Shown here: piece after piece, positions 52,423 through 61,574 of the stretch | Layout: the number at the start of each line of letters is the position of its first letter | How positions within the stretch are numbered: the stretch's first letter is position 1 | Assembly (NCBI GenBank): GCA_902800965.1 | Contig: CADCGK010000006.1 | Location: forward strand, 62,001 to 126,000 | Origin: an uncultured Bacteroidia bacterium | GTDB lineage: Bacteria; Bacteroidota; Bacteroidia; Bacteroidales; F082 | DNA: 64,000 bases | Reading direction: 5' to 3' | Notes under the pieces: model-generated | The model's database searches: none | What the model was told of the DNA's origin: nothing | What the model saw: the letters and a program-made list of their open reading frames with translations, nothing else | Made by a program: the position numbers and the translations under genes

Positions 52423-53417
52423 GAAGGTTTTTATGGTTAGCTTCGTCGTTTCTCCTCGCAATGACGATGTCATGTGTGAAACAGCCTCAGAGAATGTATC
52501 TTGAGGGCTTTGCCCAAGGCTCGTACTATGCCATTACCTATTATGATGAGCAAGGCCGCAACTTCCAACAAGGTATCGATTCCATTTTCCATGCGGTTGA
52601 TCTGTCGGTCAACCTGTGGGTGGACAGCTCGGTCATCTGCAAGGTGAATCGCAACGAAGAGGTTGAATTGGACCAGATCTTCATCGATAATTTCAACATT
52701 GCCCAGCAAGCGGCTGAGCTCTCTGGTGGTTATTTCGATCCCACCATTTCACCCCTGGTGGCAGCATGGGGCTTCAGCGCTAAAACCTCTAACCTCTCCT
52801 CTCTCACCTCTCACCTTATTGATAGCCTCAAGACCTTGGTGGATTACCGCAAGGTGCGCATCGAGGATGGTAAGTTGATCAAAGACGACCCCGCCATGCA
52901 ACTCGATTTCAATGCTGTGGCACAAGGTTATACTTCCGATAGGATTGCAGCATACCTCGACAGCAAAGGGGTGAAGCATTACTTGGTGGATACGGGCGGA
53001 GAGATTATGGCCAAGGGTGGCAAACCTGACGGGAAGCCTTGGGTGGTGGGCATCGAGAAGCCTGCTGAGAATATGGATGATGAGCGTGTGGTGCAGACCC
53101 GTGTTCCCTTGTTCGACAAGGGCTTGGTTACCTCGGGCAGCACCAGGAAATACGTCGAGCGTGACGGCAAGCGATATTCGCATTGTATCGATCCAACCAC
53201 GGGATATCCTGTGGAACATCAGGTGCTCAGTGTCACGGTCTTAGCCGAGAACGCAGTATGGGCGGATGCCTTGGCTTCCATCTGCATGGTGATGGGCATG
53301 GAGAAGTCGCTGGAGCTGATCAAGACCATGGAGGGAGTCGAGGCCTATTATATCTTTGTGAACGACAAAGGCGAATTGGAGACTTTCGCCACGAATGGTT
53401 TTGAAATCTTGGACTAA
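52419..53417 (+). CDS. apbE: FAD:protein FMN transferase (ApbE) with a repeat-derived signal peptide
   Basis: A 332-residue lipoprotein that attaches FMN to target proteins such as Rnf/Nqr subunits. ApbE marks: GSYYAITYYDEQGR (about 31), SGGYFDPTISPLVAAWGF (about 101-118), DFNAVAQGYTSDRIA (about 167-181), YLVDTGGEIMAKGG (about 190-203) and HCIDPTTGYPVEH (about 253-265). Residues 6-16 (LASSFLLAMT), the hydrophobic signal core, are encoded by palindromic element P; Cys19 is the likely lipidation site. Residues about 122-133 (SNLSSLTSHL) are encoded by a heptanucleotide array. Confidence 0.94.
   Translation: MRRFLWLASSFLLAMTMSCVKQPQRMYLEGFAQGSYYAITYYDEQGRNFQQGIDSIFHAVDLSVNLWVDSSVICKVNRNEEVELDQIFIDNFNIAQQAAELSGGYFDPTISPLVAAWGFSAKTSNLSSLTSHLIDSLKTLVDYRKVRIEDGKLIKDDPAMQLDFNAVAQGYTSDRIAAYLDSKGVKHYLVDTGGEIMAKGGKPDGKPWVVGIEKPAENMDDERVVQTRVPLFDKGLVTSGSTRKYVERDGKRYSHCIDPTTGYPVEHQVLSVTVLAENAVWADALASICMVMGMEKSLELIKTMEGVEAYYIFVNDKGELETFATNGFEILD
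52435..52466 (+). repeat. Palindromic repeat element P, copy 4 (inside apbE)
   Basis: 29 of 32 positions match copy 3 (33403-33434) and the right arm of the 5.5-kb pair. In the apbE frame it encodes the signal-peptide core WLASSFLLAMT. Confidence 0.92.
52784..52817. repeat. Heptanucleotide tandem array 15 (4.9 units, inside apbE)
   Basis: Units AACCTCT, AACCTCT, CCTCTCT, CACCTCT, CACCTT, encoding SNLSSLTSHL. The unit is the same as in arrays 4, 9 and 16 in the other orientation. Confidence 0.9.
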
Positions 53418-53950
53418 TGGTAATCTTGTTCAACAAACCATACGGCGTGTTAAGCCAGTTCACTCCCGAGGCGGGGCACCGTGCTCTAGATGAATTCGGT
53501 TTTCCTCCTGGTGTGTATGTGGCTGGACGGTTGGACCACGACAGCGAAGGCGCCTTGTTGCTTACCGATGAGGGGAAGCTGATCAAGAAGCTGCTGGATC
53601 CGAAATACGAACATCCGCGCACCTACTTGGTCCAGGTGGATGGCCAGATCACGCCTGAAGCCTTGCGCCAGTTGTCCAAAGGAGTGACTATCAAAGGCTA
53701 CCGGACCAAGCCATGTAAGGCCGAGATGGCTGTTCCTCCTGATGATTTATGGGAACGCGTGCCGCCCATCCGTTACCGTGCCGCCATCCCAACCAGCTGG
53801 ATCAAGATGACCCTGATCGAAGGCAAAAACCGACAAGTCCGTCACATGACGGCAGCAGTGGGCTTTCCGACACTTCGGCTTATCCGTGTGCAGATTGGCG
53901 ATATCGCACTTGGTGACTTGAAGCCCGGCGAGTGGATTATTGTACGGTGA
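53417..53950 (+). CDS. RsuA/RluE-family pseudouridine synthase
   Basis: A 177-residue enzyme that converts uridine to pseudouridine in ribosomal RNA, without an N-terminal S4 domain, as in RluE. Marks: LFNKPYGVLSQF (4-15), AGRLDHDSEGALLLT with the catalytic Asp (about 36-50), YLVQVDGQI, and the C-terminal MTLIEGKNRQVRHMTAAVG. The specific RNA target is not evident. Its ATG shares one base with the apbE stop, and its end overlaps the convergent gene by 14 nt. Confidence 0.92.
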   Translation: MVILFNKPYGVLSQFTPEAGHRALDEFGFPPGVYVAGRLDHDSEGALLLTDEGKLIKKLLDPKYEHPRTYLVQVDGQITPEALRQLSKGVTIKGYRTKPCKAEMAVPPDDLWERVPPIRYRAAIPTSWIKMTLIEGKNRQVRHMTAAVGFPTLRLIRVQIGDIALGDLKPGEWIIVR

Positions 53951-56420
53951 TATCCTCTGGCTTCACGCCCATGGCGATACAGACCTGTTTCAGCGTTTCT
54001 ACGTCCTCGAAAAGCATGATGCGGTAGCTCTCGTCCTCCATGGCGACGAAGAAGTTGTCAACCACGGCGCCTGGATAGAACTGCTCTCCAATAGGATTAT
54101 GACACGGGAAAGCAGTGCCGGGGAAGAGCAGTATCTTGCGTAGTTCGGCGTTGTTGGTCCAGACGGTGAGACGGCCTTTCAGACCCAGGTGTTGACCGAG
54201 GCTGTACAGCTTTTGCAGACGTGCTGGGTCGTAGATGTCTTCCTCAAAGAGGGCGAACATCTGAAGACCACTGCTCATGATGATGGCTTTGCCATCGGCC
54301 TCAATTCTGGCGAGATAACCTTTGTCGGCGTTGGGGTTGAGTTTGCCATAGTCCATTTGTGCTGGTCTGGCGTCGCTGACAGTACTGATGTCGGTGACGG
54401 TCTCCTTTAAAGTCACGCCCAAGGCGTCGAGCGCTTCCTGTGCCTCGTCCAGGCCATAGAAAGGAACGGGGTCGTAGAGTTTGTCGGCCAAAGAGATGGC
54501 GATATCGCCTGCGATGACACCGTCGAAGAACTTGGCTGCCACGGGGTTTACGAGCAGGCCTTTTCTCGGTGCGTCGAGGTCGATCCAAGCTGTCAGATGG
54601 TCAGTGAGCCCCGCTTGTTTTCCGATCTGTTCAAGGCCGTCCACCCTAAGTGGCATTAGACGTTTGGCACCGATGAGATGCGGCAATTTGAGCCATTCTT
54701 CTTTCTCGAGCTTGTAAGCCGTGGCTGTGCCATTGGGGTGTATGACGGCGACCATCGACATTTTAGCGGTGCCTTCCGTTTGGTGGAGCATGGGAGCGTA
54801 GCATTGCTCGATTTCATCGACAAAAGGAGCGAGTATGCCAGATTTATTGGCCTTGATGAGAGGAACAAGTGCCAACTTGGATCCACGTCTCGCGGCGTTG
54901 AGCAGGCAAATCTCTCTGTAGCCGTCAGGCAAGTCGCCATCGGGATAGTGGCCGTCATCAATGATGCGGACGATGGCAGCGTAGGCGTCGCCGTTTTCAC
55001 GTTCAACAGCCCTGTCGAACCAGTCCCAGGCCTCTTCGACATTTTGCTCGAAGTCACACTCCCCCGTGTAGTAGTATTTTCCGAGATGATAGGCGGCCTC
55101 TCCATTGCCCAACTCATAGGCTTTCTCCAGATCCTCTTTGATTTGTTCTGGGGTGATGTTGGCAGATTCATCATCTTTTTTGGCATAATGATAAGCTCTT
55201 TCCAAGCCTCTTTGGAGGAAACAGTATGGGTTGTTCTCATCACATCCAAAATCAAGCAGCGTGGAGAAGTTGACACGGTAAAAATCCTTGTCGGGGCCCT
55301 CGATGTGGTTTAGGAACTTGTCGGCTTCACATTCAAAATATCCTAGGTCGCTGGCTTTCTCATAGCATTCGTTGGCGCTTTCTTTGTTGCCGACCTTGCG
55401 GTAGGCATCGCCCATCACGGCATACAGGTAAGGGTATTTCGAGGGATTGTTTTCGTCGCTTTCGAGATAGTCAGTGATGATGCTGATGACCTTTTTAGGT
55501 TCGGCTTCAAGGCCATGCTCGCCGTTGGTCAGGTCGAGGAGCCGTTGGCGTAAGGCCATGGCGCTTCCGTTTTTGGAGGCCTGACTGAGGAGTTCTTGGT
55601 AGTGCGCATAATCTACCGGACCGTCGTAGCCGTAGAGGTACATGGTGGCCAACGCCCACTGGGCGTCGCCGATCCCTGCGTCGGCGGCCGATTTCAGCAG
55701 CTCCACAGCAGTTTCCAAGGAGTCTTCTTCAGGTCTTACCACCTGATGATAACGGCCTAAAACATATTGTGCAACGGCGTATTTCTTAGCTTTCTTTTGT
55801 ACTAGCTCCAACTGTTCTTCCGTTAGTCGGAACAGGCGTATGTCGATGCCGGGGAGGATATGGAAATAGTCGTAGGCCTCGGGGTTGGTAAGGGCGAGCT
55901 TGAACAGACCGTCGAAGGCATCTTCGAAGTGTTTCGACTCCAGATCGAATTTCGCTGATTCGATTTTATCTTCGTCCGAAGTTGGGAAGAAGCTTTCTTC
56001 CTCTTCTTCATCGTCATCTTCTTCCTTTGTGTTCTCAGCGAAGTATTCTTGATAGACCATGTCGATCAAGGCCGGCACCGCTTCTTCGGGGTTGTATCCG
56101 AATTGTGCGGTGACGTTGGCGAGGTATTGCTTCTCATTGTCGTCGATCTCGCCGTCGATCATCATCATAAGGGTAAAGTCCTTCAGATAAGCCATCTGTT
56201 CGTCTTCATCCTCAGGCACGGCGATGGGGATGTCTTTTTCGTCGGTTTGTTTCCAATGTTCGACGCAGACGTTGAACTCTTCCTCTGTCAATTCCCATTT
56301 TTCGGCGATGTCGCCAAGGGCGTTGCTTTCTTCTTCCGAGATCTTGCCGTCGGTATATGCGATAGACATCAGGTTGACGACATGCATCATCCTGATTTGT
56401 TTTAGTGTTGGAGCTGCCAT
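53937..56420 (-). CDS. Large cytoplasmic protein with TerB-like and Sel1/TPR repeats
   Basis: An 827-residue protein without a signal. Residues about 1-105 are helical and acidic with MSIAYTDGKISEEESNALG and MMMIDGEIDDNEKQYL, like two half TerB/tellurite-resistance-type modules. An Asp/Glu run (about 138-150) is followed by Sel1-type helical repeats (about 165-520): AVELLKSAADAGIGDAQWALATMYLYG, AAYHLGKYYYTGECDF. The C-terminal 250 residues resemble no family I know. The start at 56420 is chosen over longer frames that would run through the neighbouring gene's terminator. Probably a scaffold protein. Confidence 0.75.
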   Translation of the reverse strand: MAAPTLKQIRMMHVVNLMSIAYTDGKISEEESNALGDIAEKWELTEEEFNVCVEHWKQTDEKDIPIAVPEDEDEQMAYLKDFTLMMMIDGEIDDNEKQYLANVTAQFGYNPEEAVPALIDMVYQEYFAENTKEEDDDEEEEESFFPTSDEDKIESAKFDLESKHFEDAFDGLFKLALTNPEAYDYFHILPGIDIRLFRLTEEQLELVQKKAKKYAVAQYVLGRYHQVVRPEEDSLETAVELLKSAADAGIGDAQWALATMYLYGYDGPVDYAHYQELLSQASKNGSAMALRQRLLDLTNGEHGLEAEPKKVISIITDYLESDENNPSKYPYLYAVMGDAYRKVGNKESANECYEKASDLGYFECEADKFLNHIEGPDKDFYRVNFSTLLDFGCDENNPYCFLQRGLERAYHYAKKDDESANITPEQIKEDLEKAYELGNGEAAYHLGKYYYTGECDFEQNVEEAWDWFDRAVERENGDAYAAIVRIIDDGHYPDGDLPDGYREICLLNAARRGSKLALVPLIKANKSGILAPFVDEIEQCYAPMLHQTEGTAKMSMVAVIHPNGTATAYKLEKEEWLKLPHLIGAKRLMPLRVDGLEQIGKQAGLTDHLTAWIDLDAPRKGLLVNPVAAKFFDGVIAGDIAISLADKLYDPVPFYGLDEAQEALDALGVTLKETVTDISTVSDARPAQMDYGKLNPNADKGYLARIEADGKAIIMSSGLQMFALFEEDIYDPARLQKLYSLGQHLGLKGRLTVWTNNAELRKILLFPGTAFPCHNPIGEQFYPGAVVDNFFVAMEDESYRIMLFEDVETLKQVCIAMGVKPEDITVQ

Positions 56421-56496
56421 GTTATTGTTTTTTTGAGTTTGTTCTTTGCAATAATAGTGTTTTTTCTTGACAAGGCAATGGGTTAATGACAAAAAT

Positions 56497-56518
56497 GGCC
56501 GGCAGCGAGCTGCCGGCC
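56497..56518 (-). terminator. Terminator of the T9SS adhesin gene
   Basis: A perfect 10-bp stem GGCCGGCAGC/GCTGCCGGCC with a 2-nt centre, followed on the minus strand by ATTTTTG. It lies 37 nt after the adhesin stop. Confidence 0.85.
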
Positions 56519-56554
56519 AAAAACACAAAAACTAAATATATAGAATGAAGTTGC

Positions 56555-59500
56555 TTATGGGATCACGATCTTCTGGGTCCTGACTTTGTCGTTTTGAATC
56601 AACTGGATCACATACACACCAGGGGAGGTGAGAGGTGAGAGGTGAGAGGTTAGAGAAGAGAGATCCTTTGTGAAGAGTTGGCGGCCGAGAGCATCGAAGA
56701 CTCGGAGAGTACCTTGGCCATTGATGATGATCTCGCCGTTGTGGTAGAAGGCAAAGTTGTCTTGGTTGTTCAAGTTGTCTTCATTCACATTGAACATCAG
56801 TTTGAATCGGCTGGCGTAGTCGGTTATTTTGGCTTCAAACTCATAGCTTCCTGAAGCCAACAAGTCAATGTCGTTTCCAGTGAGGTTGTCGATCAGATGC
56901 AGGTAATTCACTTCCACGTCTTCGGCGTTTACGCTGATGGAATAGCGTCCATTTCTCGTCGCCTTGAAGTTGACGGGGAGTTCACCGCTTCCTGTGCTGC
57001 GCACTATGGCGTAGTCTTGGCTGTTTTCCGGAATACAAATCTTGGTGCTGTTCGGATTGAGTTGGAACTTGGGCAGGATTCCTCCTTCGTCAAAGCGGAT
57101 GATGGCATTGTCAATGGTTGTGCCTTGGTTGCGATTGATATTGATGTTGAGCATGGGGACTGATTTTGGCGAAATACGTGTCGCAGTGAAAGTAGCCTTT
57201 TGGTCATTTGTTGTAGCTGTTACGAACACGCCTTCCATAGGAGCGACAGCCGTCGTTTCGGTAGTGGCATTAAGCGCAGTGCCGTCGGCATTCATTCTGT
57301 AGTAAGGCAGGTCCAATGTAGCGTTGGTTCCGAAAGGATTGCCGATGAGGTTCCATCCCTCGAACTCAGCTCCAGAAACCTTGTCCAAACTAATCTGTCC
57401 GTCTCCGTTATAAGGTTGTCCGACAAACCTCAATGTGACATTTCCGCTGTTGGCATAAAGATAGCCTTTACCTGGAATTAGGCTGAAGTTGCCGTCGGTT
57501 CCCTCGTAATTGATCCATTCTAGCTCCTTGCTTTGGTTGAAATAGTAGAGGTCATAATTGTTTGCCAACATGTTCGCCACATTCTCAGGATTCACTTCTC
57601 CGACAGGGGAAGCGATGAGGTAGTAACGGTCGTTGCTGCCCTCGGTATAGGCGGTGATGTCCTTGGTGAAGATTTCTCCCACATAGACTTGGACGTTGTC
57701 GATATACCACATGCGGCCGCTGGTGCCGACACCCTTGTATTTGAATGCAATGTAAATATCCCTATCGTTATATGCTGACAAGTCGAGGCTAATGGTTGTT
57801 TTTGTCTTCGGGAATTCCGTAGCAGTCCACAACGTGTTGGTGAAGTCAAGCTTTCCATAACCTGTTGTTGATAAAACCACTGAGCTCTCTTCGCCGGAGC
57901 CATCGCCAGAGAATACCATGTCGAAAGTGAGTTTAGCAGCACCATTGATATGCATTTGAGGCAGGATGAGATAGGTTTCGCCTGTAGGCCAATAACTATA
58001 AGCCGTGCCTTGTTGGTCCAACGGATTGTATTGTCCGGAACTGTGTTGCCAGCCGTAATAATTACTAACTCTTATCCAGTTCCAGCACGCTGGCGGGAAA
58101 GCGGAGCTACTGAAGTCTTCGAACAAAGAGTTCTCTGTGTCGATGGGCCAAACGCCGCAGTCGGTGGTGAAGCTAACCGGCATCGAGTTCCATTCGCTTT
58201 GGTCTTCGGCATCGCAATAGGCTTGGATTCTTGCCTCATATTCAATGCCGCGTTGGAGCCCCGTCAAAGCAAACGGATTTTCCGTGGTTGGGAGCTCGGT
58301 AACATGAATCGGGTTGCTCCATTCGCTGGCGGAAGTCTTTTTGTATTGGATGTTCCATTCTGTTTCGTCCTTGCCAGGCTGCCAGACGAACGAAGCGGAA
58401 TTGTAAGTCACAGCTGTGTTGGTCAAGCCTGTAGGTATCAAGCATGAGGGGATTACTTCAACTGTTACGTCATCAATATAATAGTACAGATAACTGTCGG
58501 AGGAGCCACATTTGATGGCAATATTCCTGCCGTTTCCGGCATAACTTGTCAAAGGAACGGTGAACTCGGTGTAAGAGGTTGAAACACCTTCAACTAACTG
58601 AACTTCCGTGAAATTGCCGTTGTCCATTATACCGACCGAAAGCGTGTTGTCGGAAGAACCTGCTTTAGCCCAAAATCTGATTTGAAGGTCGTTCATGTTG
58701 TATGAATCGTCAATGGCTGGCAAGATAATGGTTTGGTTTGCAGAATTAGGTGTCCTGTACATACGTAAGCTCTTTGTGCCGCCATGCGCATCAGAGCTAT
58801 AGTCATAAACGTATGGATAATAAGTGTATGGTGAATAGCTGCCATATTGCATCTCGATACGATCCCAACATTTTGGCACTGAATAGGTCGAGAAATGCCC
58901 AGCTGTCTCCACGGCGCCTTCGAAGTCGCAGGAGTAGGGCGGTGTAATGGAAGCACAGGCTGTGGTTATCGTTTTGTCCATGCTTTGGTTGGCCAAGCTC
59001 CATTTGCTGTAGTCGTCGCCACCACACCAAGCACGCACGTTCACGTCGTATGACGTGGCAGGCTCCAAGCCCGTCAGCTCGTATGAATTTGACGGATTGT
59101 TTTCCACCAAAACGTAAGTGTATTCACTGGTAGAAGCCTTTCTATAGCGGAACTGCCATGCATTCTGGTCTTCAGCGCCCTTGGTCCAACTAAGCGTGAC
59201 TGAATTGGAACTGACGCTTTCCTCCGTCAAATAGGATGGTGCCAAGCATGTTGCCAAGGTGGTGAATGTCACCCTGCTACTCCATGCGCTCTTACCATCT
59301 TCGGCACCGCAGTTGGCCTGGATATAGATGTAATACTTGGTTTCAGGGGAGAGGTTTTGCAACGTATAGGTGTATTCACTTACGTTTTCAAGCTGGACGC
59401 GGGTGACATCTGTCAAAGTCATGTCCGAAGGGTCGAAGTCGTTTTTCGGCCTATAAGCCACTTCATAAGCGTCGGCGGTGCTTCCTGTCCATGAAACGCT

Positions 59501-61252
59501 GCCAGTATATGCAGTGTTTGAGTTTGTGACATAGCTCAAGTTCGGTTTTGGGCAAGTGGCAAGTGTAGTGAAGTCTTTGACATCGCTCCATGAGCTTTCG
59601 TCGGTGCCGAGCATCGATTTCACGCGAGTGTAATACTTGGTTTCAGGGGTAAGCCCTGTCAATTCTGTTGAAGCAGTTCCGCTGACATTGGTTTCCGTTA
59701 AGCTTTCAGTGAAAGTGTTGTTGGTGGCGTATTGAAGCACCCAATTGGTAGCGGTGCCGTTTTCAGTCCATGAAAGAGTTGCAGTGCGGCCAGTGATGTT
59801 ACTTGCAGTTAAATTGGTGGGTCTCGGGCAAGTCATAAAGCTGATGCTGATGTTGTCGATGGCTGCTGGGATAGTGGTGCCTCCGCTGCCGTCGTTACGC
59901 CAAATGAAGACCATGGTATAAGTGCCTGAAACGGCGGCTTCGGCAGACTGGGTTTGCCAACTGTCGCTCAGATTGAGTTTGCTACCACCGTCAAGGGCGA
60001 TCCAGCCATTAGGAAGCGCATTTGTGCCGACTCCAGTGTACAAACTGGTGCCAGCCGTGAATTCAACATCGCCGGGCGCCAAGGCCACGCGAAGATAGTC
60101 GTAGGTGCTTTCACCTTTGGCGTTCCAATCGAAGAAGAAGGTGTAAGTGCCTTGGGCAAAGTTGAACAGTTTGGAGACATAAATTGCCGTATTGCTGTGT
60201 ATATATTCGTAAGTTGTTCCACCGTCTTTGGAAACATATATGGATTTTTCGCCGCCGTTATTGACTGCACTGCCCCAGCACCAGGTGTTGGTTAGGGTTC
60301 CGTTTTCAAAGCTCCAGTCGTTACTGTTCTCAAAGTCTTGTGAATACGGGTTGTTTGAGTCAACAGTCAGGGCTTCGCGGGTGGTGACGAAAGTCTTGTT
60401 TGCCCATTTGCTCTTGTCATCGGCGGCGCAAACCGTGCGGACATAGACATAATAATTGGTCTGAGCCGTAAGGCCGCTCAAATCTTTGGAGCATTCTGTA
60501 ACCTGATATGTGGGTGTGGTGTTGTCGTCAGGAACGATGGTGGCGTCTGTTGTCACAAACACATCCCAGTTGCTCTGACCCTCAGCTCCCGCAGTCCAAG
60601 TCAACGTGGCGGTATGGGCAGTGATGTTGCTTGCATTGAATTGCTTGGGTTTCGTACAACCTCCGGTTGAGGCTGGTTCGTAAGTAAAAGTGGTCTTGGG
60701 GAGGAACTCTCTTGCAGTGCCAGCTCCTGAACCGCTGTTATTTCTAGAGGATCCTGATGGAGCTTGTATTCCAGAGAAAGTTGTGTTTTTATAAGTGGTG
60801 CTCTTTGTTTTGACATAAGTTCCGATAAGTAGGTTGCCGCCTTCATAGGTATAAGGTTCGTTCAATTCAATTTCCATGGCAGCTTGCGTATTGCTTAATA
60901 CACCTTCATAGACAATAGTGAAATTCGTTGGGCCGTTAAGGCTGCTGAGTGTGGTGCCTTCCACTTCGCCCATATATATTTGAATAACAGGGCTGCCCCA
61001 TGTGGCAGGGCTATTAGTAATATAGAATGTCAACTGTGATATTACACCACCGATTAATGCATCCATGCCTTCTGTAGTAGCTGGGATGATGAATTCCGAT
61101 GTTGTCCCTTGAGTGTCAACATACGAGCCATAAATAGGGATGTAGCTGTTGGTTGTCGTGCCATCACACACAGTCAGTGTTTCCTGTGCTTTCGCTTGCC
61201 ATGGCATGAGTATCGCCATTAGCAGGGATAGAAGTAAAAATTTTTTAAACAT
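56555..61252 (-). CDS. Giant T9SS-exported adhesin with FN3 and cleaved-adhesin-like domains, behind a cobalamin riboswitch
   Basis: A 1565-residue secreted protein. Signal peptide MFKKFLLLSLLMAILMPWQAKAQ. At least five fibronectin type III domains each begin C-x-x-P (e.g. CTKPKQFNASNITAHTATLTW, about 200; CPRPTNL, about 480; CLIPTGL, about 960). Three jelly-roll 'choice-of-anchor'/cleaved-adhesin-like domains start NPYSQDFEN, PPYSCDFEG and LFEDFSSSAFPPACW (about 305, 775, 1055), the type found in gingipain adhesins and HagA. The C-terminus is a T9SS sorting domain (LRVFDALGRQLF ... GVYVIQLIQ) into which a heptanucleotide array inserts LTSHLSPLTS. An alternative ATG at 61285 would add 11 residues. 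Confidence 0.9.
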   Translation of the reverse strand: MFKKFLLLSLLMAILMPWQAKAQETLTVCDGTTTNSYIPIYGSYVDTQGTTSEFIIPATTEGMDALIGGVISQLTFYITNSPATWGSPVIQIYMGEVEGTTLSSLNGPTNFTIVYEGVLSNTQAAMEIELNEPYTYEGGNLLIGTYVKTKSTTYKNTTFSGIQAPSGSSRNNSGSGAGTAREFLPKTTFTYEPASTGGCTKPKQFNASNITAHTATLTWTAGAEGQSNWDVFVTTDATIVPDDNTTPTYQVTECSKDLSGLTAQTNYYVYVRTVCAADDKSKWANKTFVTTREALTVDSNNPYSQDFENSNDWSFENGTLTNTWCWGSAVNNGGEKSIYVSKDGGTTYEYIHSNTAIYVSKLFNFAQGTYTFFFDWNAKGESTYDYLRVALAPGDVEFTAGTSLYTGVGTNALPNGWIALDGGSKLNLSDSWQTQSAEAAVSGTYTMVFIWRNDGSGGTTIPAAIDNISISFMTCPRPTNLTASNITGRTATLSWTENGTATNWVLQYATNNTFTESLTETNVSGTASTELTGLTPETKYYTRVKSMLGTDESSWSDVKDFTTLATCPKPNLSYVTNSNTAYTGSVSWTGSTADAYEVAYRPKNDFDPSDMTLTDVTRVQLENVSEYTYTLQNLSPETKYYIYIQANCGAEDGKSAWSSRVTFTTLATCLAPSYLTEESVSSNSVTLSWTKGAEDQNAWQFRYRKASTSEYTYVLVENNPSNSYELTGLEPATSYDVNVRAWCGGDDYSKWSLANQSMDKTITTACASITPPYSCDFEGAVETAGHFSTYSVPKCWDRIEMQYGSYSPYTYYPYVYDYSSDAHGGTKSLRMYRTPNSANQTIILPAIDDSYNMNDLQIRFWAKAGSSDNTLSVGIMDNGNFTEVQLVEGVSTSYTEFTVPLTSYAGNGRNIAIKCGSSDSYLYYYIDDVTVEVIPSCLIPTGLTNTAVTYNSASFVWQPGKDETEWNIQYKKTSASEWSNPIHVTELPTTENPFALTGLQRGIEYEARIQAYCDAEDQSEWNSMPVSFTTDCGVWPIDTENSLFEDFSSSAFPPACWNWIRVSNYYGWQHSSGQYNPLDQQGTAYSYWPTGETYLILPQMHINGAAKLTFDMVFSGDGSGEESSVVLSTTGYGKLDFTNTLWTATEFPKTKTTISLDLSAYNDRDIYIAFKYKGVGTSGRMWYIDNVQVYVGEIFTKDITAYTEGSNDRYYLIASPVGEVNPENVANMLANNYDLYYFNQSKELEWINYEGTDGNFSLIPGKGYLYANSGNVTLRFVGQPYNGDGQISLDKVSGAEFEGWNLIGNPFGTNATLDLPYYRMNADGTALNATTETTAVAPMEGVFVTATTNDQKATFTATRISPKSVPMLNININRNQGTTIDNAIIRFDEGGILPKFQLNPNSTKICIPENSQDYAIVRSTGSGELPVNFKATRNGRYSISVNAEDVEVNYLHLIDNLTGNDIDLLASGSYEFEAKITDYASRFKLMFNVNEDNLNNQDNFAFYHNGEIIINGQGTLRVFDALGRQLFTKDLSSLTSHLSPLTSPGVYVIQLIQNDKVRTQKIVIP
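56627..56661. repeat. Heptanucleotide tandem array 16 (5 units, inside the T9SS sorting domain)
   Basis: Units GGTGAGA, GGTGAGA, GGTGAGA, GGTTAGA, GAAGAGA, encoding SSLTSHLSPLTS between two strands of the sorting domain. Confidence 0.92.
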
Positions 61253-61396
61253 ATAATACAAAAGTTTTAAAGGTTTGTCAATCATCCAATTACCTCAAAA
61301 CTTCTGGAAAAATGTTGGAATATCTAAAAGGAAGACCGACCCCCTGAAAGGACAATCTTGTTATGTTGTAGAATCCCAGCTCCAATTCCCGGAAGC

Positions 61397-61572
61397 CTTG
61401 TTTCGTGACTTGAGGCAGGTCTTCTGACTGAGGCCTCGCTTCTGCCGCCTTCCCATCCGACGAGCGTCAGACAGTGGCAGAGTGGCAGGCGATTGGCCAT
61501 CACAGCAGCGGGAACTGTCCGGGATTCTCACCCGATTCCCTATTGAGTCCGTGAAGGACACCACAAATCAAG
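61397..61572 (-). promoter_or_regulatory. Cobalamin (AdoCbl) riboswitch
   Basis: The complete conserved core reads on the minus strand: GGGAATCGGGTGAGAATCCC, then GGACAGTTCCCGCTGCTGTGA, GCCACTG, GGGAAGGCGGC, and the B12 box AGTCAGAAGACCTGCC. The P1 stem pairs CTTGATTTG (61564-61572) with CGAAACAAG (61397-61405), one mismatch. A promoter box sits directly upstream. The downstream gene, 145 nt away on the same strand, is the giant T9SS adhesin. High cobalamin normally turns such genes off. I did not resolve the expression platform. Confidence 0.95.
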
Positions 61573-61574
61573 CG

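Noticed and set aside
61361-61564. A short open frame of 67 codons antisense or leader to the adhesin gene
   Set aside because: It coincides with the conserved cobalamin riboswitch structure and has no coding features.
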